Notes: generated by a model not told the origin, from the sequence alone. Shown: positions 17,490 through 26,998, numbered from the stretch's first letter. The stretch is 64,000 bases of DNA from Pseudomonas laurylsulfativorans (GCF_002906155.1 NZ_MUJK01000011.1:1-64000), one strand, 5' to 3'. Numbers and translations: made by a program.

Positions 17490-18779
17490 ATGGGTAAGAA
17501 TGTCGTAGTCCTGGGCACCCAATGGGGTGATGAGGGCAAAGGCAAGATCGTTGATCTGCTGACCGAACATGCTGCCGCCGTAGTGCGCTACCAGGGTGGC
17601 CACAACGCGGGTCACACGCTGGTGATCGACGGCGAAAAAACCGTCTTGCACCTGATCCCGTCGGGCGTGCTGCGCGAAGGCGTTCAGTGCCTGATCGGCA
17701 ACGGCGTGGTGGTCGCACCTGACGCCCTGCTGCGCGAGATCACCAAGCTGGAAGAAAAAGGTGTGCCGGTGCGCGAGCGCCTGCGTATCAGCCCGTCCTG
17801 CCCGCTGATCCTGTCCTTCCACGTTGCGCTGGACCAGGCCCGTGAAAAGGCCCGTGGCGAGCTGAAGATCGGTACTACCGGTCGCGGCATTGGCCCGGCC
17901 TACGAAGACAAGGTTGCACGTCGTGGCCTGCGTGTGGGCGACCTGCTCAACATGCCGCGCTTTGAAGACAAGCTGCGTGAGCTGGTGGATTACCACAACT
18001 TCATGCTGGTGGGTTACTACAAAGAGCCAGCCATCGAATTCGACAAGACCCTGGCCGAATGCAAAGAATACGCTGAGCTGCTCAAGCCGCTGATGCTGGA
18101 CGTGACTGCCGAGCTGCACGACCTGCGTCGCGCTGGCAAAGACATCATGTTCGAAGGCGCCCAAGGCTCCCTGCTGGACATTGACCACGGTACCTACCCG
18201 TACGTGACCAGTTCTAACACCACCGCTGGCGGCGTTGCTACCGGTTCGGGTGTTGGCCCTATGTTCCTGGACTACATCCTGGGCATTACCAAGGCTTACA
18301 CCACGCGTGTAGGTTCGGGTCCATTCCCGACGGAGCTGTTCGACGAAGTCGGTGCGCACCTGGCTAAACAAGGTCACGAGTTCGGCGCGACTACCGGCCG
18401 TGCTCGTCGTTGTGGCTGGTTCGACGCCGTTATCCTGCGTCGCGCTATCGATGTGAACAGCATCTCGGGCATCTGCCTGACCAAGCTGGACGTACTCGAC
18501 GGTCTGGAAACCATCAACATCTGCGTCGGCTACAAGGATGCGGAAGGCAATGCCGTTGCTCCGACTGATGCTGACAGCTACGTGGGCCTGCAGCCTGTGT
18601 ACGAAGAAGTGCCAGGCTGGACCGAGTCGACCGTGGGTGCCAAAACCCTGGAAGAGCTGCCGGCTAACGCCCGTGCTTACATCAAGCGCGTTGAAGAGCT
18701 GATCGGCGCGCCGATCGACATTATTTCGACGGGCCCGGATCGCAACGAAACCATCGTTCTGCGTCATCCGTTTGCTTGA
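17490..18779 (+). CDS. purA: Adenylosuccinate synthetase
   Basis: A 429-residue enzyme that joins aspartate to IMP with GTP, the first committed step to AMP. MGKNVVVLGTQWGDEGKGK carries the N-terminal GTP loop with the catalytic Asp and Lys; GSGVGPMFLDYILGITKAY and TTGRARRCGWFD are family signatures. The start is ATG 17490. Codon use is strongly biased, as expected for a well-expressed gene. A terminator follows at 18799. Confidence 0.98.
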   Translation: MGKNVVVLGTQWGDEGKGKIVDLLTEHAAAVVRYQGGHNAGHTLVIDGEKTVLHLIPSGVLREGVQCLIGNGVVVAPDALLREITKLEEKGVPVRERLRISPSCPLILSFHVALDQAREKARGELKIGTTGRGIGPAYEDKVARRGLRVGDLLNMPRFEDKLRELVDYHNFMLVGYYKEPAIEFDKTLAECKEYAELLKPLMLDVTAELHDLRRAGKDIMFEGAQGSLLDIDHGTYPYVTSSNTTAGGVATGSGVGPMFLDYILGITKAYTTRVGSGPFPTELFDEVGAHLAKQGHEFGATTGRARRCGWFDAVILRRAIDVNSISGICLTKLDVLDGLETINICVGYKDAEGNAVAPTDADSYVGLQPVYEEVPGWTESTVGAKTLEELPANARAYIKRVEELIGAPIDIISTGPDRNETIVLRHPFA

Positions 18780-18798
18780 TAAGTCGTTGATGTAAAAC

Positions 18799-18830
18799 AC
18801 AAAGGCTCCTTTATCGGGGCCTTTGTCGTA
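18799..18830 (+). terminator. Terminator after purA
   Basis: ACAAAGGC (18799-18806) pairs with GCCTTTGT (18819-18826) around a 12-base loop; a T-rich tail follows, interrupted by CG. Confidence 0.75.
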
Positions 18831-18860
18831 TTTGTCTGTAGGACGGCATGACCTTTGCTG

Positions 18861-18887
18861 TAAATATTCTCAAAAGAATGCCATCAA
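18861..18887 (+). promoter_or_regulatory. Candidate FliA (sigma-28) promoter of the chemoreceptor gene
   Basis: TAAA (18861-18864), exactly 15 bases, then GCCATCAA (18880-18887); the flagellar sigma consensus is TAAA-N15-GCCGATAA, so the -35 core and spacing match and five of eight -10 bases match. It ends 30 bases before the chemoreceptor start. Confidence 0.5.
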
Positions 18888-18917
18888 TTTAATGGCGTCC
18901 AAGTAGAGGGATTCACA

Positions 18918-20852
18918 GTGTCGGCCGTTCTCTCACTGTTACAAAGCCGTTTGTTGCGGCCCGTGTTCGTTACCCTTGGTATCGCCCTTTTGGTGCAGGT
19001 GCTGGTAGCTGTTGCTCTGACCCGGAGCACGGTGACCGCGCTGGAAGCCGATTTGGGTAAGCGCCTGGGCGCGGACAGCCAAAAGCTCTCCGCGGAGCTT
19101 GAGCAGGCAGGACGCGAAGTCACGTCCAGTCTGGACAGCCTCTCTACCAGTACCCGTCAGCGCCTCACGGCCGGTTTGTCCTCGCGACTTGAGGAAGAGC
19201 AGGCGCAATTGCGTTCGACCCTGGAAAAGGACTTGAAGGATTCCGCCAGCGATATGGCGCAGCTTCTGGCTTCGGTCGCGCCCCGCGCCATGTGGGACAA
19301 CGACGTTCCAACACTGTCCGAATTCGCCCGCCGGGCCCAGCGCAATCCGAATGTGCTGTTCGTGGTGTATGACGATGCCACTGGCCAGCACCTGACGCGC
19401 TACCTCAACCGGGAAAATCCGATCAACAAGGCGCTGCTGGAAAAAGGCCAGGGCGAGCGGGCGCTCGACAAGGTGCTGGATGCGGCGAAGAACGATCCTT
19501 CGGTCTTCTATATCGAGGCGTCGATCAACCCCAATGGCGTGGAAATCGGCAAGGTCCTGATGGGGGTCTCGACCGCTTCGGTGGAGACTGATCTCGCGGC
19601 TCTCGACAAGCGCTTCTCGGCGTTGATCGCCAGCAGTGATCAGCTGGTGGGCGACAGCCTCAAAGGTGCGGCGGCTGACAGCGCAACAGCCATGCGCTCG
19701 CGTCTGCAGTCGGCGCAATCCACGGCGGCTGAAATGAAAGCCAACACCACCAGTACCGTGCAGGAAGCGGCTGCGACTTTGCGCTGGCGCATCGGTGTGT
19801 GCCTGGCGGTGGTGGGTTTTGGTGTTCTGCTGTTGTTGGCGGTGGTGCTCGGTCGCCGAGTGGTCAATCGCCTGAAAATGTTGATCGTTGCCATGGATGA
19901 CCTGGCGGCGGGCGAGGGCGATCTGACCAAGCGTGTGCAGATCAACAGCAAGGACGAAATCGGCGACATGGCCTCAGCGGTCAATCGCTTTGTGGATAAG
20001 TTGCAGCCGATCGTGCGCGAGGCGGGCGATGTGGCCCAGCGTACCGGTGTGGAAATTGGCGCCATGACCTTGCGCAACGCAGGCGCGGATGCGGCGGCTG
20101 GCATGCAGCGTGACGAGGTGGCGGAGAGTTTGCGTGCGCTGTCGCAAATGGCCGATGAGGCTCAGTCGGAAAGCCACGCCATGCAGGCTGCGCTTAAGCA
20201 GGTGGTGGACATTCGTCAGGCCACTGATGAAAACACCCGAACTTCGGCGAAGGTCGGCAGCCTGATTGAGGCGTTGGCCGGTCAGGTCGATACCGGGGCG
20301 CAGGTCATTGAGCGCCTGGCACAGCAAAGTGAGCAGATTGAAGTGGTGTTGACGGTGATTCATGGCATCGCCGAGCAGACAAACCTGCTGGCGCTGAACG
20401 CGGCTATTGAAGCGGCGCGTGCCGGCGAGACCGGGCGCGGGTTCGCGGTGGTGGCCGATGAGGTGCGGGCGCTGGCGAGCAAGACGCAAAGCTCCACCGG
20501 CGATATTCAGGCGCACATCGTTGCGCTGCAGCAAGGCGCGCGCGAGGCGGTTGCGGCGATTGGTCAGGCCGGGCGCCAGGCCAATGAGGGCTTGCTGGTG
20601 CTGCGTGACAGTGCGCGGTTGCAGCAGTCAGTGCAGGCGTCGGTAGAGCAGGTCCATGCGGCGATTGGTCTGGCTACCCAAGCTGCGGCGCATCAGGCGC
20701 AGGGTGCGCAGGCAGTGCGGGGGCGGGTCCAGACCATTCACGCGCAGGCCGAGAAAGCAGCGCAAGCTGTCGTGGAGACCACGGCGAGCGGCAAAGTGCT
20801 GGATGGCCTGGCGGCGCAGTTGAAGGCGAGCCTGGGGCAGTTCAGGGCTTGA
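18918..20852 (+). CDS. Methyl-accepting chemotaxis protein
   Basis: A 644-residue transmembrane chemoreceptor. TM1 is about residues 17-35, a mostly helical periplasmic sensor of about 250 residues follows, then TM2 at about 289-311, a HAMP domain (about 312-365) and a long cytoplasmic signalling domain. The hairpin tip is visible in two segments, EQTNLLALNAAIEAARAGE and RGFAVVADEVRALA. No C-terminal CheR-tether pentapeptide is present. GTG 18918 is the start, with AGAGGG upstream. The ligand cannot be predicted. It stands alone between purA and the iron transporter. Confidence 0.93.
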   Translation: MSAVLSLLQSRLLRPVFVTLGIALLVQVLVAVALTRSTVTALEADLGKRLGADSQKLSAELEQAGREVTSSLDSLSTSTRQRLTAGLSSRLEEEQAQLRSTLEKDLKDSASDMAQLLASVAPRAMWDNDVPTLSEFARRAQRNPNVLFVVYDDATGQHLTRYLNRENPINKALLEKGQGERALDKVLDAAKNDPSVFYIEASINPNGVEIGKVLMGVSTASVETDLAALDKRFSALIASSDQLVGDSLKGAAADSATAMRSRLQSAQSTAAEMKANTTSTVQEAAATLRWRIGVCLAVVGFGVLLLLAVVLGRRVVNRLKMLIVAMDDLAAGEGDLTKRVQINSKDEIGDMASAVNRFVDKLQPIVREAGDVAQRTGVEIGAMTLRNAGADAAAGMQRDEVAESLRALSQMADEAQSESHAMQAALKQVVDIRQATDENTRTSAKVGSLIEALAGQVDTGAQVIERLAQQSEQIEVVLTVIHGIAEQTNLLALNAAIEAARAGETGRGFAVVADEVRALASKTQSSTGDIQAHIVALQQGAREAVAAIGQAGRQANEGLLVLRDSARLQQSVQASVEQVHAAIGLATQAAAHQAQGAQAVRGRVQTIHAQAEKAAQAVVETTASGKVLDGLAAQLKASLGQFRA

Positions 20853-20924
20853 TCTGTCTTCTGTGCCGGCCCCTCCCACAGTGGTCCTCTGCCGAACACA
20901 AATATGATGTTCACGAAGGGCCAA

Positions 20925-20948
20925 TGTGGGAGCAGGCTTGCTCGCGAA
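20925..20948. repeat. Single REP sequence
   Basis: One REP arm (tgtgggagcaggcttgctcg...) just downstream of the convergent iron permease gene; a degenerate partner (cccctcccacag) is at about 20870-20880. Confidence 0.65.
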
Positions 20949-20955
20949 AGCGGTT

Positions 20956-22512
20956 TCAGCGGCTCAGATACATCCGGGTCGTCAGCAAATAGACCGGCAA
21001 TCCCGACACCACAATCAACAACGCCGCATAAGGCGCCGCCGCTGCAAACTCCACATTCGCGGTATGCGCCCAGACTTCCGTCGCCAGGGTATTCAGCCCG
21101 GTCGGGCTCAGCAGCAAGGTCGCCGTCAGTTCCTTCATCGCATCCAGAAACACCAGCGCAAATGCCGCGCCCAGCGCCGGGAAAATGATCGGCAGTGTTA
21201 CTCGACAGAACGCGCTGAAAGACGAGGCTCCGAGTGTGCGTGCTGCCTCTTCCAGTTGCGGTGCCGCCTTGTTCAGGGCGGTGCGGATAGGCGCCTGGGC
21301 CAGTGGCAGAAACAGCAAGGCGTAGGCGATCAGCAGCAGTGCCGAGGTCTGGTACAGCATCGGCACATAGTGCAGGGCGAAATACACCAGCGTCAGGGCA
21401 ATGACCAGCCCCGGCAGGGCATGTAGCAAGTACGGCAAGCGCTCGGCCCAGATCGCCAATTGACCTTTGTAGCGCACGACCAGCAGGCCGACCGGCACCG
21501 CCAGCACCAGGCAAACCGCGGCGCCACCCAGCGAAAGTGCGAGGGATGACAGCAATGCTTCGCCGATTGCCGCCACGGGAAACGCTGCCGATGATCCCAC
21601 TGCCAACCAGTACGCCAGCATGCCCAGCGGAATCCCGCTGCCGATGATTGCCAGCAGCAGGCAATAAAGCTGTCCCGCCACGGCCCAGGGCCCCAGTTGA
21701 ACCTGCTCCGCCTGTCGCGCGGCACCCTGGCCGGTGCGCACGTGTCGACCTTTGCCGCGCACGCGCAGCTCCAGCCACAACAGCGCCAGGCACAGCATCA
21801 GCAGCACGGCGGAGAGCATCGCCGCGTTGGCATTGCTGAACTCCAGCTCGAACTGTTGATAGATCGCAGTGGTGAAGGTTTGCAGGCCGATGATCGACAG
21901 CGCGCCGAACTCCACCAGCATGTGCAGGGCAATCAGCAAAGAACCGGCGAGCAGTGACGGCCAGAGCAGGGGTAGGGTGACCTTGAAGAATACGCCCCAG
22001 CGGTTCTGTCCCAGTGTGCGCGCAGATTCCTCCAGTGATGGGTCGAGATTACGCAGGGTCGCCGCCACCGGCAGGAAAATCAGCGGGTATTTAGAGAGCG
22101 TCATCACCAGAATTGCCCCGCCGAGCCCTTCGAAATGCGCGCTCAAGGAAACCCAGGTGAAGCTGCTGACAAACGCCGGTACCGCGAACGGCAGGCACAG
22201 AATCACGCCCCACAGGCGCCGGCCTGGCAGATTGCTGCGCTCCAGCAACCACGCCAGCGACAGGCCGATCACGCCGCAGGCCAGCGTTACGCCGGCCATC
22301 AGCGCCAGAGTATTGCGCAGCAGCCCGAACACATAGGGGCGCCACAGCAAGTGCAGCGCCTCGGCCCAGCCTGCTTGCCAAGCCTTGAGCCCGACATAGG
22401 CCAACGGCAGCAGGCTGAGCACCACCAGCAGCAAAACCGGCAGGACCAGCCAGATCGACGGCCGCTTGCGCCGTGGCACGTACCCGTCATGCGCGGAAAG
22501 CGATGCGCTCAT
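20956..22512 (-). CDS. Ferric-iron ABC transporter permease (FbpB/HitB type)
   Basis: A 518-residue inner-membrane protein with about twelve hydrophobic helices, made of two fused permease halves as in FbpB/SfuB. Both halves carry the ABC-coupling segment with a central Ala/Gly: EESARTLGQNRWGVFFKVTLP and EEAARTLGASSFSAFCRVTLP. The start codon overlaps the stop of the binding-protein gene, so the two are co-translated. No ATP-binding subunit follows; the next genes are the chemoreceptor on the other strand. Confidence 0.92.
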   Translation of the reverse strand: MSASLSAHDGYVPRRKRPSIWLVLPVLLLVVLSLLPLAYVGLKAWQAGWAEALHLLWRPYVFGLLRNTLALMAGVTLACGVIGLSLAWLLERSNLPGRRLWGVILCLPFAVPAFVSSFTWVSLSAHFEGLGGAILVMTLSKYPLIFLPVAATLRNLDPSLEESARTLGQNRWGVFFKVTLPLLWPSLLAGSLLIALHMLVEFGALSIIGLQTFTTAIYQQFELEFSNANAAMLSAVLLMLCLALLWLELRVRGKGRHVRTGQGAARQAEQVQLGPWAVAGQLYCLLLAIIGSGIPLGMLAYWLAVGSSAAFPVAAIGEALLSSLALSLGGAAVCLVLAVPVGLLVVRYKGQLAIWAERLPYLLHALPGLVIALTLVYFALHYVPMLYQTSALLLIAYALLFLPLAQAPIRTALNKAAPQLEEAARTLGASSFSAFCRVTLPIIFPALGAAFALVFLDAMKELTATLLLSPTGLNTLATEVWAHTANVEFAAAAPYAALLIVVSGLPVYLLTTRMYLSR

Positions 22513-23522
22513 CAGTTCAGGCCAACGTCACGTTCCAGATCCAGGGCTTCTTCGGCATTACCCAGGTCGGCTGGCGTGACTTTCGGTGCTTCCAGCTCGC
22601 TGAATGGCTTGAGCCCGCGATCAGATTCCATGCCTTTGTGCAGCGGGTATTCGGCGGTGGTCTGGGTGATCACGCGCTGGCCTTCCTCGCTGGCCATGTA
22701 GGCGAGCAATTGCTGTGCTTCTTTTGGGTGTTTGCTGGATTTCAGGACCGCTGCGCTGGAAACGGTGATCAGCCCGCCGACGTCGCCGCCGGTGAAATAA
22801 TGCAGTTTCGAATCGAGCTGGCCTTTTTCACGCTGCAAGGCAAACCAGTAGTAGTTGTTGACCAGTACGGTGGCCACTTCGCCATTTTCCACGGCTTTGA
22901 GCGCGACCATGTTGTTGCTGTAGGTTTTACCGAATGCGCGCAGCCCGGTCAGCCATTCTTCTGCAGCGTCCATGCCGTGCACCTTGATGATCGCAACGGC
23001 TTGCTCCTGGAAGGCACCACTGGTGGGTACAAAGCCGACCTTGCCTTGCCATTTTGGATTGGAGAACTCCATCACAGACTTCGGCAGATCTTTTTCGTCG
23101 ATCAGTTTGGGGTTGAACGCAACGACGCGCACCCGGGCAGTCACGCCAATCCAGGTGCCATTGCTGGCGACGTATTCCTTGGGCAGAACGGCCAGCGTGG
23201 CGTCATCCGCCTTGGCCAGCAGGCCTTGTTCACCAAGTTTGTTCAGTGGAGGCGATTCTTCGGTGTAGATCACGTCGGCAGGGGAGCGATCGCCTTCTTC
23301 GACGACCTGGCTGGCGAGCTGGTTGCTGCTACCTTTGCGCACGTTGACGTGGATGCCGGTTTTGGCTTCGAAGGCTTTGGCGACCGCGTCACCGACTTCT
23401 TTGTGTTGGCCGTTGTAGAGAGTCAGGGAAACCGGGTCGGCGGCTTGGGTGAGGGGAGAGGCAAGTGCCAGGCCAAGCAGGGTAATGGTCAAGCCGCGGC
23501 GCAGGGTATTTCGAAGCATCAT
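22512..23522 (-). CDS. Ferric-iron periplasmic binding protein (FbpA/HitA type)
   Basis: A 336-residue exported solute-binding protein. Residues 1-27 form a signal peptide ending LTQAAD. The mature start VSLTLYNGQHKEVGDAVAKAF carries the YNGQHK motif seen in ferric-binding proteins, and TAEYPLHKGM near the C-terminus is another family segment. It binds Fe3+ in the periplasm and hands it to the permease encoded next. Two adjacent ATGs (23522, 23519) are possible starts. A Fur-box-like sequence lies upstream at 23562-23586. Confidence 0.9.
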   Translation of the reverse strand: MMLRNTLRRGLTITLLGLALASPLTQAADPVSLTLYNGQHKEVGDAVAKAFEAKTGIHVNVRKGSSNQLASQVVEEGDRSPADVIYTEESPPLNKLGEQGLLAKADDATLAVLPKEYVASNGTWIGVTARVRVVAFNPKLIDEKDLPKSVMEFSNPKWQGKVGFVPTSGAFQEQAVAIIKVHGMDAAEEWLTGLRAFGKTYSNNMVALKAVENGEVATVLVNNYYWFALQREKGQLDSKLHYFTGGDVGGLITVSSAAVLKSSKHPKEAQQLLAYMASEEGQRVITQTTAEYPLHKGMESDRGLKPFSELEAPKVTPADLGNAEEALDLERDVGLN

Positions 23523-23561
23523 TCGCAGGGTTCCTCACTGTCGCATTGCAAAAACTTGCAA

Positions 23562-23586
23562 CAATGATAAACGATATTGTTTCTCA
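23562..23586 (-). promoter_or_regulatory. Possible Fur box upstream of the ferric transporter
   Basis: AT-rich stretch containing AATGATAAACGATATTGTTT, with GATA/ATTG half-site similarity to the Fur consensus, 40 bases before the binding-protein start. The match is partial; the family's known iron control is the main support. Confidence 0.4.
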
Positions 23587-23602
23587 AATGCGCCGATAAA
23601 TC

Positions 23603-23704
23603 CTGTAGGAGCGAGCTTGCTCGCGATGGGCGTGAACGATGATGCGTACTGACTGGAGAATCGCGTCGTTTGGAAAATTATCGCGAGCAAGCTCGCTCCT
23701 ACAG
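23603..23704. repeat. REPIN, GCGAGCTTGCTCGC subtype
   Basis: Inverted arms ctgtaggagcgagcttgctc and its complement ending ctcctacag, about 100 bases in total, between the ferric transporter and the tRNA genes. Confidence 0.9.
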
Positions 23705-23735
23705 AGGGGGCGTGTTGTTTTTCAGGCGTCAGAAA

Positions 23736-23762
23736 CGCAAAAACCCGCTTTCGCGGGTTTCT
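23736..23762 (-). terminator. Terminator of the second tRNA-Leu
   Basis: AAACCCGC/GCGGGTTT stem with a short loop (23741-23760), followed on the minus strand by a T-run. Confidence 0.85.
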
Positions 23763-23795
23763 GTGAAATTCAGGGTCGTAACCTTGAATTTGAAT

Positions 23796-23882
23796 TGGTG
23801 CCCAGAAGAAGACTCGAACTTCCACGACCGTAAGGTCACCAGCACCTGAAGCTGGCGTGTCTACCAATTTCACCATCTGGGC
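23796..23882 (-). tRNA. tRNA-Leu, anticodon CAG
   Basis: An 87-nt class II tRNA with a long variable arm, reading CUG codons. On the minus strand it starts GCCCAGATGGTG, shows the anticodon stem-loop CCAGC-TTCAGGT-GCTGG, the T-loop GTTCGAGTC and an encoded CCA end. The acceptor stem GCCCAGA/TCTGGGC pairs fully. It is followed by its own terminator and is the downstream member of a tandem pair. Confidence 0.97.
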
Positions 23883-23983
23883 ATTCATCGCAAGCGTTGC
23901 CGCTGTTGATGTGGCGCACTATACGGAGAGCGATTTGATCTGTAAACCCCTGATTTTAAAATTAATAAACCAGTCGTCCAGAA

Positions 23984-24010
23984 TGCAAAAACCCGCTTTC
24001 GCGGGTTTTT
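23984..24010 (-). terminator. Terminator-like hairpin between the two tRNA-Leu genes
   Basis: AAAAACCCGC/GCGGGTTTTT stem with a short loop and flanking T-runs on both strands; the same hairpin sequence follows the other tRNA. Confidence 0.8.
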
Positions 24011-24049
24011 GTGTGAGCCTTGAAATTGATCTAATCTCAAGCTCGAAAT

Positions 24050-24136
24050 TGGTGCCCAGAAGAAGACTCGAACTTCCACGACCTTGCGGTCACCAGCACC
24101 TGAAGCTGGCGTGTCTACCAATTTCACCATCTGGGC
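24050..24136 (-). tRNA. tRNA-Leu, anticodon CAG (second copy)
   Basis: Same 87-nt tRNA as the copy at 23796, with the same anticodon loop and encoded CCA. The two differ only in the variable arm (GACCGCAAGGTC here, GACCTTACGGTC there), a stem-preserving change. Divergent from rnr. Confidence 0.97.
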
Positions 24137-24361
24137 AGTATCGGCAACGTTGTCCGTCGTCGATGGCGCGCACTATACGGAGCGTCTTTTTAACTGTAAA
24201 CCCCCGGAATCAAAAAAACCTGAAAAATTTCGCCAGTGGTCTTCAAAACAGCTTTGCAGTGTCGATACAGGGCTTTAGATGGGTCGTCTTAGCCTGAAAT
24301 TTCCCGTTTCATTACGCCTATGCCAAACTAACCCGCATATAGACAAGGTGAAAACTCTCTA

Positions 24362-26998
24362 ATGGCCGATTGGCAGTCCCTCGATCCCGAGGCCGCTCGT
24401 GAAGCGGAAAAATATGAAAACCCTATTCCTAGCCGTGAACTGATCCTTCAGCACCTTGCTGATCGAGGTTCGCCTGCTAACCGCGAGCAGTTGGTCGAAG
24501 AGTTTGGTCTGACCACAGAAGACCAGATCGAAGCCCTGCGCCGCCGCCTGCGCGCCATGGAGCGCGATGCTCAGCTTATTTACACTCGTCGCGGCACTTA
24601 TGCGCCGGTGGACAAGCTCGACCTGATCCTGGGCCGCATCAGCGGTCACCGCGACGGCTTCGGCTTCCTGGTCCCGGACGATGGCAGTGATGACCTGTTC
24701 ATGAGCCCGGCGCAGATGCGTCTGGTGTTCGACGGTGACCGTGCCCTGGCCCGTGTTTCCGGTCTGGATCGTCGTGGTCGCCGCGAAGGCATGATCGTCG
24801 AAGTGGTATCCCGCGCTCACGAAACCATCGTCGGCCGCTATTTCGAAGAGGGCGGCATCGGTTTTGTCGTTACCGACAATCCGAAGATCCAGCAGGAAGT
24901 GCTGGTCACGCCGGGTCGAAACGCCAACGCGCAGATCGGTCAGTTCGTCGAAGTGAAGATCACTCACTGGCCGACACCACGCTTCCAGCCGCAAGGCGAC
25001 GTGGTTGAAGTCGTGGGCAACTACATGGCGCCGGGCATGGAAATCGACGTTGCCCTGCGCACCTACGATATTCCTCATGTCTGGCCTGATGCCGTGCTCA
25101 AGGAAGCCGGCAAGCTCAAGCCGGAAGTCGAAGAGAAAGACAAAGAGAAGCGCATCGACCTGCGTCATCTGCCGTTCGTTACCATTGACGGCGAAGATGC
25201 CCGCGACTTCGACGATGCGGTCTACTGCGAAGCCCGTCCGGGCAAGCTGCGTCTGTTCTCCGGCGGTTGGAAGCTGTACGTGGCGATTGCCGACGTATCC
25301 AGCTACGTGAAGCTTGGTTCGGCGCTGGATGCCGAAGCGCAGGTTCGCGGCAACTCGGTGTACTTCCCCGAGCGCGTGATTCCGATGTTGCCTGAGCAGC
25401 TGTCCAACGGTTTGTGCTCGCTGAACCCGCAGGTCGATCGCCTGGCCATGGTTTGCGAGATGACCATCTCCAAATCCGGCGAGATGACCGATTACTGCTT
25501 CTACGAAGCGGTGATCCACTCCCATGCGCGCCTGACCTACAACAAGGTCAGCGCGATGCTGGAAACGCCGAAGGCTACCGAGGCGCGCAAACTGCGTGGC
25601 GAGTACACCGACGTCGTACCGCACCTCAAGCAGCTGTACTCGCTGTACAAGGTATTGCTGGCAGCCCGTCATGTGCGTGGCGCAATCGATTTTGAAACCC
25701 AGGAAACCCGGATCATCTTCGGTTCCGAGCGCAAGATCGCTGAAATCCGTCCGACCATTCGTAACGATGCGCACAAGCTGATCGAGGAATGCATGCTGGC
25801 GGCCAACGTGGCCACCGCCGAATTTCTGAAAAAGCACGAAATCCCTGCGCTGTATCGCGTTCACGATGGTCCGCCACCAGAGCGTCTGGAAAAGCTGCGT
25901 GCTTTCCTTGGCGAGCTCGGCCTGTCGCTGCACAAAGGCAAGGACGGTCCGTCGCCAAAGGATTATCAGGCACTGCTGGCCGGTATCAAGGATCGTCCGG
26001 ATTTCCACCTTATCCAGACCGTCATGCTGCGTTCATTGAGTCAGGCGGTGTACAGCGCCGATAACCAGGGCCACTTCGGCCTGAATTACGAAGCCTATAC
26101 CCACTTCACTTCGCCGATCCGCCGCTACCCGGACTTGCTCACGCACAGGGCGATTCGCAGTGTGATCCATTCGAAGCAGGACACCCCGCACGTTCGCCGT
26201 GCCGGTGCGATGACCATTCCAAAAGCGCGCATCTATCCGTACGACGAAGCGGCCCTGGAGCAACTCGGCGAGCAGTGCTCGATGAGCGAGCGCCGTGCCG
26301 ACGAAGCGACCCGTGACGTGGTGAACTGGCTCAAGTGCGAGTTCATGAAGGATCGCGTGGGCGAATCGTTCCCAGGCGTGATCACTGCAGTGACCGGTTT
26401 TGGTCTGTTCGTCGAGCTGACCGATATTTACGTCGAAGGCCTGGTGCACGTCACCGCGCTGCCGGGCGATTACTACCACTTCGATCCTGTGCATCACCGC
26501 CTGGCCGGTGAGCGTACCGGTCGAAGCTTCCGCCTGGGTGACACCGTGGAAGTGCGGGTCATGCGCGTCGACCTCGACGAGCGCAAGATCGACTTCGAGA
26601 TGGCTGAAAATACCATCAGTGCGCCGATCGGCCGCAAGAAGCGTGGCACGGAAGCGGCAGCACCTGCGGCCCCCTCTACAAAAACAGTCGCAGAGCCGGC
26701 CCCGGCGAAAACCGGCCGTCGTCCTGCCAAGGAAAAGGCTGTAGAAGCCTATCGCCCGAGCGATGCGGCAGCGAAAAACGCCGAAGTGCGCAAAAGCCGT
26801 GAAATGAAACAGGCGTTGCTGGCCGGTGCGAAGAGCGGCGGTAAAGCGGCGTCTGGGGGAAAGACCAGTCGGTCGACGCCTGAGAAGGCCGTCGGCGGCA
26901 AGCCAGCCAAACCGAGCAAACATCGTAAAGGCCCGCCAAAAGCGGGCTCGGCTCCAGCCAAGAGTGGCGGGGCGCGTAAACCTAAGGCCAAACCATGA
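24362..26998 (+). CDS. rnr: Ribonuclease R
   Basis: An 878-residue 3'-5' exoribonuclease that degrades structured RNA and acts in rRNA quality control and trans-translation. The order is an N-terminal helix-turn-helix, cold-shock domains, the RNB domain with the catalytic acidic cluster DGEDARDFDDAVY (about 275-287), an S1 domain (SFPGVITAVTGFGLFVEL, about 670) and a long Lys/Ala-rich basic tail (about 760-878). The last 4 bases overlap rlmB. The tail is long and of low complexity, as in other pseudomonad RNase R. Confidence 0.97.
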   Translation: MADWQSLDPEAAREAEKYENPIPSRELILQHLADRGSPANREQLVEEFGLTTEDQIEALRRRLRAMERDAQLIYTRRGTYAPVDKLDLILGRISGHRDGFGFLVPDDGSDDLFMSPAQMRLVFDGDRALARVSGLDRRGRREGMIVEVVSRAHETIVGRYFEEGGIGFVVTDNPKIQQEVLVTPGRNANAQIGQFVEVKITHWPTPRFQPQGDVVEVVGNYMAPGMEIDVALRTYDIPHVWPDAVLKEAGKLKPEVEEKDKEKRIDLRHLPFVTIDGEDARDFDDAVYCEARPGKLRLFSGGWKLYVAIADVSSYVKLGSALDAEAQVRGNSVYFPERVIPMLPEQLSNGLCSLNPQVDRLAMVCEMTISKSGEMTDYCFYEAVIHSHARLTYNKVSAMLETPKATEARKLRGEYTDVVPHLKQLYSLYKVLLAARHVRGAIDFETQETRIIFGSERKIAEIRPTIRNDAHKLIEECMLAANVATAEFLKKHEIPALYRVHDGPPPERLEKLRAFLGELGLSLHKGKDGPSPKDYQALLAGIKDRPDFHLIQTVMLRSLSQAVYSADNQGHFGLNYEAYTHFTSPIRRYPDLLTHRAIRSVIHSKQDTPHVRRAGAMTIPKARIYPYDEAALEQLGEQCSMSERRADEATRDVVNWLKCEFMKDRVGESFPGVITAVTGFGLFVELTDIYVEGLVHVTALPGDYYHFDPVHHRLAGERTGRSFRLGDTVEVRVMRVDLDERKIDFEMAENTISAPIGRKKRGTEAAAPAAPSTKTVAEPAPAKTGRRPAKEKAVEAYRPSDAAAKNAEVRKSREMKQALLAGAKSGGKAASGGKTSRSTPEKAVGGKPAKPSKHRKGPPKAGSAPAKSGGARKPKAKP

